A DNA stretch of 58,118 bases. It comes from Entamoeba histolytica HM-1:IMSS (Eukaryota; Evosea; Mastigamoebida; Endamoebidae). The stretch lies in contig NW_001914942.1 in NCBI RefSeq assembly GCF_000208925.1, positions 1 to 58,118 of the forward strand, in the 5' to 3' direction. Both the position numbers and the translations under genes were made by a program. Shown here piece by piece: positions 51,853-58,118 of the stretch. How positions within the stretch are numbered: position 1 is the first letter of the stretch; the number at the start of each line of letters is the position of its first letter. The notes under the pieces were generated by a model that saw only the letters and a list, made by a program, of their open reading frames with translations, was not told where the DNA came from and did not search any database.

Positions 51853-53112
51853 CTAACTTTCTTTATGGAGTCGATTATTATTTTCTTCATTTCCAATAAT
51901 TGTCTTTGTTTTTGTCTGTTCATCGTCCCAATCAATAAAATAGTCTTCTGGATGATAATTTCTCATCACAATATCTATATATTCTTGTCCAAAGTAATTA
52001 TGCATCTTTCGAGAAATTGGACACACTTGTTCTAATGTTGCCCATTTAATTTTTTCCCCTGTTTGTTTGTGATACAATTTTCCTTGGGCAATAGCCCATG
52101 CAACTGCTGTTAATCTATGACTTTCAATATCTTTTCTAATACTTTCATTAATAGACCTGAAAAATCCTTCGAATGCAGGATTAAGGAAGTGGAAATGAGA
52201 AGAATTATAATACATATAAGCGTTGTGCCAATGTTCTGGAGTATTAAGAGAGCCATCTCTTCCTCTTTGTTGAATAAAATCCATTAGCATTTCTTCAATT
52301 TCATGACCAATTCCAAGTCCTGGGTGAATTTGACCAGGGAGGACCATACATCCTTTCTTAGGTTGAATTCTATAGTCTTGGAGTCTCAACCAATCAATGA
52401 CTGTTAAATCCAAATCATGTCCACCCAATTTTTTTTTCATAAACCTAGTTCCTTCTTCAAAAGCTTCTTTCATGTAGTCTGGAGTTGATATTTTTTTTGC
52501 ATTAGACACATTAAATTTACTATTTACACGAAGGAACAATTGACAAATTAAATTATGAGAATCTTTTTTTTCGTTAAAAACATACATCTGGAATATGAGT
52601 ATAAAACGAAACTTTTTTCTTTTATTTCAAAGAAAATCTTAAATAATTTCATTATTTTTTTTTTTCTTAGAGAAAGAAATATTGAAGTTAATAAAACCTT
52701 TCAATACAAAAAGAAAAAAGAATAAACAAACTTTATGTACATAATAATCAGATGTGTCAAAATCAAAAATTAAGTCGTTGAGATTTTTACTTTGAAGAAT
52801 TTGTTCAATACTATATCCTGCATTTGATCCATTTTTGACTTTGTATTTCATTATTTTATTAATCAACTCATTGTGGTCAAAATAATTTAAGAACTTATTA
52901 GAATTCTTGGGAATATTACTAAGACCTAAAATATCTTCATCATCAAAGATAATAATATTATTGTCTATAGAGTCAGCACGTAACATTGTCCCAAATAATA
53001 AATTTGATATTTTTTGACATATTTCAGAGAAGAAATTTTGAATTAAAGCCCATAAAAAACATCCATCCCCTTTTTGTTTTTCACTGAAAAGGAAATCTTC
53101 TTCAGAATTCAT
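51853..53112 (-). CDS. Unknown 371-aa protein with a conserved bacterial-like domain
   Basis: Model: complement(join(51853..52587,52732..53112)), with a 144-nt intron (GTTTGT...TTCCAG, phase 0). Without splicing exon 1 runs into a Phe/Lys tail of low complexity. Exon 2 holds a distinctive core at about residues 210-300: VLPGQIHPGLGIGHEIEEML, RDGSLNTPEHWHNAYMYYNS and FLNPAFEGFFRSI. It resembles small prokaryotic proteins with a GQ-HPGLG and N-PE-WHN pattern, but I cannot name the function. It may also be two genes, since exon 2 has its own ATG at 52587, though only 51 nt would separate them. The acidic N-terminal part lacks similarity. Confidence 0.65.
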
Positions 53113-53248
53113 AAGTTGTTTGAATATTTTTTAAGTTTTTAGTTTCTTTTTTGTCAATCACTCTGTTTTTTCTTTTTTTTTTTTTTGTTAAATTCTAAAA
53201 AAAATCTTTTAAAGAAATTAATCAACTAATACGAAAATGAGAATTTTA

Positions 53249-53775
53249 TTATTTCTTTCCAACTTTCTTTGCTGGTTGAGCTTTTGCAGCCTCTTCTCTT
53301 GCATTTTTCACAGATTCTGCAACTGCTCTAATTAAAGTAATTCCTAAAAATTAAATTAATACTCTAATTCTCTAATATGAATAAATTCATCACCACAAAC
53401 GATTTTTAAATGATGTAATGTTAACTCCATTTTCATCTTTTAATTGAATACGAACTCTTCCCATAACCCATTGTTGTCGTGAATATCTTTGTTTCTATTA
53501 TTAAGTATTATATTTTTCTAATTAACTAGAGTGAAATGAAAAGACAGATAACGGTAGAAATACTCTGTCGAAAAGAAAAAAATATAAATCCAAACTTCTA
53601 GAACAAAATTAACCTTTAATGTTTCACATGCTTTTTTCAGATCAAACACATTTGGCTGTTTAACTGAAACTTCCTTAGAAACTTTTCTTCCTTGAGCTAT
53701 AGTTAACTCACTATCAATATAAGCTGGATAAATAACAATCCATCTTGAGGTGTCAACTTTTTGTTGTGTTGCCAT
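53249..53775 (-). CDS. SRP19: Signal recognition particle 19-kDa protein (SRP19)
   Basis: Model: complement(join(53249..53343,53401..53494,53596..53775)), 122 aa, with two introns (101 nt opening GTTTGG, 57 nt opening GTTTGT; both end TAG). Exon 1: SRWIVIYPAYIDSELTIAQG, then RKVSKEVSVKQPNVFDL. Exon 2 restores KQRYSRQQWVMGRVRIQLKD, the SRP19 core that meets SRP RNA. Exon 3 gives ITLIRAVAESVKN and a basic tail ending KKVGKK. Length fits the family. SRP19 binds the S domain of SRP RNA and helps SRP54 join. Only exon 1 forms a long open frame; the other exons are too short to stand out. Confidence 0.92.
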
Positions 53776-54052
53776 TTGCTGTAATAAATATGAAGTAATT
53801 TTTATTAGTTCAGTAAATTAAAAAAATTGATAAAGAAAAGAGACTTAAAATGAGCTTTGTTCAGTCTAATCAAGAATCAGTATGTAAATTGAAAAATAAA
53901 AACAAGATTTATCTATTATCATTCTCCAACGTAGTTAAAAAGAGTTGATAATTATTAAACAAAGAAAAAACAAAATTTCATCATTAAAAAAGTAAAATAA
54001 AAATAGTCTCACAAAAATTCAATTAGAAGAACACTAGTAGTAACTAAATTAA

Positions 54053-54772
54053 CTATTTCATTAATTCCATTACTGAAGCAAATTGGACATCTGTTTCATT
54101 ACGTAATTTGTAAATACCTTCAACAATTGACAACTCAGTAGCTGTGGTATCCATACCAACAAAACCACACCAATCATTAACAATCATACCAGAACCAAGT
54201 AAATCACTTCCACGATTAACTGTTCCAGCAACTAAAGGTACTTGAAGAATTGTACCAATTTCTTCTTGTTCTTGTTGAGTAGTATTTGGTGCAAGCATTG
54301 CACCTTTATTAGTGATAACAGAATAAGTCCCAACAAGAGGATTTCCTCCAACGGTATGTCTAAATACTTCAACTCCAAGAACATCAGCAATAATTTCTTC
54401 TGTTTCTCGATCAATTTCTGGGTGAACAAGAGCAACATAATCGTTGCATGCAATACAATTTCCTAATGCAGACATTCTTTCTTCAACTCGTTGAACAACA
54501 ACATCATCTGGTAATGAATTTCTAAGATGTAATAATTCTTGGTCATTACATGTATTTGGTAATAATAATCCTTTTCTATTACCAACAGCTAATCTTCCAA
54601 TAATTCTCAATCCACCTATGGTTGCTTCTACACAAGGAATTTTTGGTGAGACTTCTTGTTCAATAATTTTGTAACTTGATGAACCTCCTGGAGCAGTAAT
54701 ACAATATTTATTTGTGAGTTTAGTAAATACTCCAATATCAGTACTATTTTCATATTCAGCTCTTAATGCCAT
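54053..54772 (-). CDS. Translation initiation factor eIF6 (TIF6)
   Basis: 239 aa, intronless. It opens [20 protein letters not shown] and carries the five-fold repeat features: [80 protein letters not shown] and [20 protein letters not shown]. eIF6 binds the 60S subunit through uL14 and keeps it from joining 40S too early. Length (245 in humans) fits. The promoter side holds the imperfect palindrome aacccttcagggtt about 65 bp upstream. Confidence 0.97.
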   Translation of the reverse strand: MALRAEYENSTDIGVFTKLTNKYCITAPGGSSSYKIIEQEVSPKIPCVEATIGGLRIIGRLAVGNRKGLLLPNTCNDQELLHLRNSLPDDVVVQRVEERMSALGNCIACNDYVALVHPEIDRETEEIIADVLGVEVFRHTVGGNPLVGTYSVITNKGAMLAPNTTQQEQEEIGTILQVPLVAGTVNRGSDLLGSGMIVNDWCGFVGMDTTATELSIVEGIYKLRNETDVQFASVMELMK

Positions 54773-55016
54773 TTGATCTTTTTTAACTGAAAACTTTTTA
54801 GTCCTTTTTTTCGTTACGATAGATTCCTTTATGAACCCTTCAGGGTTTTTTTTCTTTTTTAATTTTACTTTTAATTCATACTTTGAGGCTTGTCTTTGAG
54901 TCTTGTCTCCTATTTGTCGAGAAATAACCTCTCAAGAGAAAAAGCATTGACAAGTAATTAGTTATTGACGTGAGAAAAAAAAGATACGACATAATTTAAA
55001 AACAAATGATTTAAAA

Positions 55017-55749
55017 TTAATATTGTTTAATTGTAGACTGAGAAGGATTTAAAAGTGAATCTAAATACCACTCTTTACAAACAAACAAAGCAACAAAAAC
55101 TAAAATAATATTTTGTATGCAATTATGAATAGAAGAAATGAAGAATACATTATTTGAATGAACAAGACATTTTCTACAATGAGTTGTTTCAAACGAACAG
55201 ACTAAGTCACTTTTAATATATTGGCATTTTTTAGATAATTTCCCTTCTAATTCAAAACATCCACAATTTGGATTTATAAGGTCCAAACAACAAGTATTTT
55301 CTTTTTCTATTTCAAAAATACTTTTATTATCCATTTTAATGAAAATGTCTACTTCATTTTTTCCTAAATTCAACGTAGTTAAAGTCCCAATTAAAGAGAA
55401 AACTGATAGAAATACAAAAAATAGTCCCCATACTTTTGTTATTGAATATTGATAATTTAAAAGAAGAAGTATTAGTAAAGAAAATACTCCAACAAATAAT
55501 ATTAATAAATCTACTACTAATGATAAGAAAAATGATATTCTTCTATAATAGAATAATGGTTGTTCATTGAAAAAGATTAAAGATTCATAACCATTAATAC
55601 TTTGTAATATAAATCCATAAATAATAATGTCAAGAACCTATAATCAATTATTATTCATAAATAAAAAAAAACATAATAAAATGACAAACAACTACAAATA
55701 GTATTTTTATCATCCACTGTTTTATTCCTAAATTGAAAATGTTAATCAT
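55017..55749 (-). CDS. Tetraspanin-like membrane protein
   Basis: Model: complement(join(55017..55637,55690..55749)), 226 aa, with a 52-nt GTTTGT...TATAG intron, phase 0. Four hydrophobic stretches: about 12-35, 65-90, 95-118 and near 185-205. The first three are close together. Between the third and the fourth is a Cys-rich loop with CC at residues 136-137, NPNCGC, KKCQYIKSDLVC and HCRKCLVHS. The order (three helices, large Cys-rich loop with CC, one helix, short tail) is that of tetraspanins, here without the usual CCG; the family is known in Entamoeba. Confidence 0.75.
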
Positions 55750-56020
55750 TACTTCTTACAATTTGTTTTTTAGTTTTTAGTTTAAAATAATGAGTGGAAA
55801 TAAAAGTTGATAGTTTAAATCCTTTTCTTTTTTATTGTTTAGAATGTAAAAAGAATAATAACGATTGAAGGTATAAAGTAATATATTAAAGTATATAACT
55901 TAACGTAAGGGGATGTGAACAATACCTAAAAACCTAATCTTCTTTTTTACATTTTTTAATTAACTTTATTCAATTAAATGTCCTAAATTCAAAAAATGAA
56001 CTTAAAAATATAAATCATAA

Positions 56021-57148
56021 ATGGAAATTGAAGAAGTAGAAGTAGAAACTGTTACTTCTATAGATCAGTATGAATGCCAAAATACTGTTGAAAAAGAAAA
56101 GGCATATACAAGATATATTATAAGACATAATTTTTTGACTTATTCATTTAATCCAGAGATACATATTAAATGGTTAACTTTATCTATTCATAAACCCCTT
56201 CCATCAGGGTTTATGTCATTAGACTCATCAACTCCATGGATATTATATTGGACTCTTAATCCATTAAGGCTATTTGGATATAATGTAGATAAATATTTGA
56301 ATGAATATACTGAGGCTTTAAGATTAATAACACTTCCAGATGGTGTAATACGAGGGTCACAACAAAGTATTCCAATTGTTGCAGGTTGTTATTCTGGAGT
56401 ATGTACAATGATAGATATTGGAACAGTGAATGCTTACCAATTAATCAATAGACAAAACACATATAATTTTCTTATATCTAAAAAGTTTCCTGATGGTTCT
56501 TTTGAAATGAATTGTGACTCTGGAGATATTGATACAAGGGCTTGTTATTGTGCAATATCTACTGCGTATGTATTAAATATTCTTGACGATAATTTAAAAC
56601 AAGGGGTTGCTGAATGGTTATTAAAATGTCAAACGTATGAGGGAGGGTTTTCTGGATGTCCAGGAGGTGAAGCACATGGAGGATATTCATACTGTGCTGT
56701 TGCTGCATTAGCTTTATTAGGTAGAATAGATGAAATAGATATTAACAAATTATTAAGATGGTTAATCCAAAGACAAAAACCAATTGAAGGTGGGTTTGAT
56801 GGAAGAATTAACAAATTAGTTGATGCTTGTTATACATTTTGGCAAGCATCTATTTTTGGTATTCTGAAAAAGTATTCTAAAACATTCCAAGCATCTCCTG
56901 TTTTCCCAAACGTTGATAAACTTCTTGATTACATTATTTTAGCTTCTCAAAATAAAGACGGTGGATATAGAGATAAGCCTTCTAAAAAACCTGATTTGTA
57001 CCATACTAACTACGCTTTATCTGGAATTTCTTCAATATTACATGCTTCTGACCATCAAATGAAAAATACAATTCGTCCAATTGAACCTGCTATGGGGGTT
57101 GACCAATTTTATTTTGATAAAGCTTGTGAGTATTTCCGTTCGCTCTAA
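56021..57148 (+). CDS. Protein farnesyltransferase, beta subunit
   Basis: 375 aa, intronless. Repeated alpha-alpha barrel motifs: LISKKFPDGSFEMN, LLKCQTYEGGFSGCPGGEAH, GGYSYCAVAALALLG, RQKPIEGGFDGRINKLVDAC and ASQNKDGGYRDKPSKKPDLY. The zinc ligands of the family are seen as Asp268 and Cys270 (DAC) and His328 (YHTNYALSG). Of the prenyltransferase beta subunits, the KPDLYHTNYALSG end and the Gly-Gly-x-x-Arg segment favour farnesyl. Its alpha partner is not in the window. It would act on the CVVM-ended GTPase at 44.3 kb, with ICMT finishing the process. The 14-mer ctaaaaacctaatc lies about 80-95 bp upstream. Confidence 0.93.
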   Translation: MEIEEVEVETVTSIDQYECQNTVEKEKAYTRYIIRHNFLTYSFNPEIHIKWLTLSIHKPLPSGFMSLDSSTPWILYWTLNPLRLFGYNVDKYLNEYTEALRLITLPDGVIRGSQQSIPIVAGCYSGVCTMIDIGTVNAYQLINRQNTYNFLISKKFPDGSFEMNCDSGDIDTRACYCAISTAYVLNILDDNLKQGVAEWLLKCQTYEGGFSGCPGGEAHGGYSYCAVAALALLGRIDEIDINKLLRWLIQRQKPIEGGFDGRINKLVDACYTFWQASIFGILKKYSKTFQASPVFPNVDKLLDYIILASQNKDGGYRDKPSKKPDLYHTNYALSGISSILHASDHQMKNTIRPIEPAMGVDQFYFDKACEYFRSL

Positions 57149-57513
57149 TCTATTTTTTTTTATTTAAAAGAATCATCTTGTTAAATTCTTTTATTCAATT
57201 CAATACATCTCAGATATTCAATACATTTATACCTGATGAATATCTTCCATCTATTTATCATCCCTCTTACTATTTCTATGATAACACTATACTTCAAACT
57301 AAAAGGAAGAATAAGAAAGAAAATTTTTCCAAACCAAATAATGAATAAAGAAAGAATCAAAGAAAGTAGATAATAAAAATAAACATTATAAAAATCAAAT
57401 GAAATTTTATCTTTTTTCTACTAAATTTAATGAATTATTTTTTTTTAGGAAAGAATAATAAATATCAAAAGAAATACTGAATGAGTATTTTCATTATTAA
57501 TATGAAGTTAATT
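57149..57513. other. Intergenic between convergent genes
   Basis: AT-rich spacer. Nothing recognised. Confidence 0.5.
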
Positions 57514-58118
57514 TTATTTCCATTTATGACAAGTAGCATCAAATGCATTAATCCATACTTGAGGTTCTCCAAGACAATCTTCTAATTGATAATCTCTGCC
57601 AGGTACTCTAATAATAAATTGTGATCCACTTTTAATGAAATAAGAAGTATCTTTAGTAAGAGGAATTTCACCTTTAATATTAGGAGTTTTAGAAACACAA
57701 TAAAAGAGACGAGGAAGGTCAGTATAAATTAAGTCACGTTTAGTATTACTAATTCCTTTACGTTTATATACTGTACGATATAAAATAACTTTTTCACCTT
57801 CTTTTAATAATCCGGGATATATAAAATCTTCAATTTTAGGAATAGCCATTCCTGCTTCAAATGGTGGTGGTGTTTGTTGAAGAAGAGAGTCAAATTGAAT
57901 ACCTGTAAAGAAAGGATGAGATAATAATTCATCTGTTGATTTTACACCAATTCTATTATTCATATCAAGTACCATTAATTTTTGACAAAGATCTTTTGCA
58001 TTAACTGGCATATTATGAGGATAAGATGGTGCACATGCATTAATAGCATCAAATGTTAATTTATCACTCTTTCCTCTAAATGGAAATTCTCCAGTAAGGA
58101 ATTGGAATAACATACATC
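57514..58118 (-). CDS. PDK1-like AGC kinase, C-terminal part (runs off the window)
   Basis: The last 200 or so codons of a gene whose start lies beyond 58118. The N-terminal side is the end of a kinase domain: CMLFQFLTGEFPFRGKSD, LCQKLMVLDMNNRIG and LLSHPFFTGIQFDSLLQQTP. After a short linker comes a PH domain (ILYRTVYKRKGISNTKRDLI, TDLPRLFYCVSKTPNIKGEI, then the Trp of INAFDATCHKWK). Kinase then C-terminal PH is the PDK1 order. In other eukaryotes PDK1 is recruited by PIP3 and activates Akt-type kinases. The PI3K at 45.3 kb would supply PIP3. Confidence 0.88.
   Translation of the reverse strand, partial: CMLFQFLTGEFPFRGKSDKLTFDAINACAPSYPHNMPVNAKDLCQKLMVLDMNNRIGVKSTDELLSHPFFTGIQFDSLLQQTPPPFEAGMAIPKIEDFIYPGLLKEGEKVILYRTVYKRKGISNTKRDLIYTDLPRLFYCVSKTPNIKGEIPLTKDTSYFIKSGSQFIIRVPGRDYQLEDCLGEPQVWINAFDATCHKWK

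Noticed and set aside
1..58118. tRNA gene arrays, rRNA, CRISPR
   Set aside because: Looked for T-loop-like words (GTTCGAATC and similar), long direct-repeat arrays and rRNA motifs; none seen.

Overview
The window is nuclear DNA of an Entamoeba-type amoeba, most likely of the E. histolytica/dispar group. This is inferred from sequence only. It is extremely AT-rich, genes are packed on both strands with short spacers, and introns are few and short. Nearly every intron opens with GTTTGT and closes with TAG. It also carries LINE and SINE debris: a restriction-like endonuclease LINE with a PD-X14-D motif, and a 0.55-kb SINE with 26-27 bp internal repeats and a LINE-like 3' tail. No tRNA, rRNA, CRISPR or plasmid feature was seen.

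Layout. 1-4.4 kb is a mosaic of decayed LINE copies, with a 0.3-kb inverted repeat where two LINE 5' ends face each other. 4.4-6.6 kb is empty. 6.6-8.6 kb holds a head-to-head pair, a RAD23-like UBL/UBA protein and proteasome subunit RPN10. Next come an unknown 547-aa protein, ribosomal protein uL3, a Rab GTPase and a RhoGEF with two DH-PH modules. 16-25 kb holds PIG-H, two unknown genes, a divergent alpha-tubulin, a long decayed gene, a small CXXC surface protein and further LINE relics. 25.5-45 kb is dense: a C_GCAxxG-type Cys protein, OST1/ribophorin I, RRP8, an SLC35B-type transporter, a deoxyhypusine synthase paralogue lacking the catalytic Lys, an HTH protein, a PP4/PP6-type phosphatase, WDR55, an Alba protein, an aminotransferase, ICMT, a TMEM245/AI-2E-type membrane protein and a degenerate CaaX GTPase. 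45-58 kb has a class I PI3-kinase, a second RhoGEF, a SINE with target-site duplications, an unknown 371-aa protein, SRP19, eIF6, a tetraspanin-like protein, the farnesyltransferase beta subunit and the C-terminal part of a PDK1-like kinase.

How the genes relate. Class I PI3K and PDK1 are successive steps of one phosphoinositide pathway, and the two RhoGEFs and the small GTPases belong to the same signalling and cytoskeleton area. Farnesyltransferase beta and ICMT process CaaX proteins, and the degenerate GTPase ends in a CaaX box. uL3, eIF6, WDR55, RRP8 and deoxyhypusine synthase serve ribosomes and translation. OST1, SRP19, PIG-H and the sugar-nucleotide-type transporter serve the secretory pathway. 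I see no operons.

Thirteen genes were given spliced models here (RAD23-like, RPN10, Rab, RhoGEF, PIG-H, CXXC protein, OST1, the 253-aa, 617-aa and 371-aa unknowns, ICMT, GTPase, SRP19) plus the tetraspanin. Splice sites were placed by reading frame, consensus and family similarity, not by transcripts.
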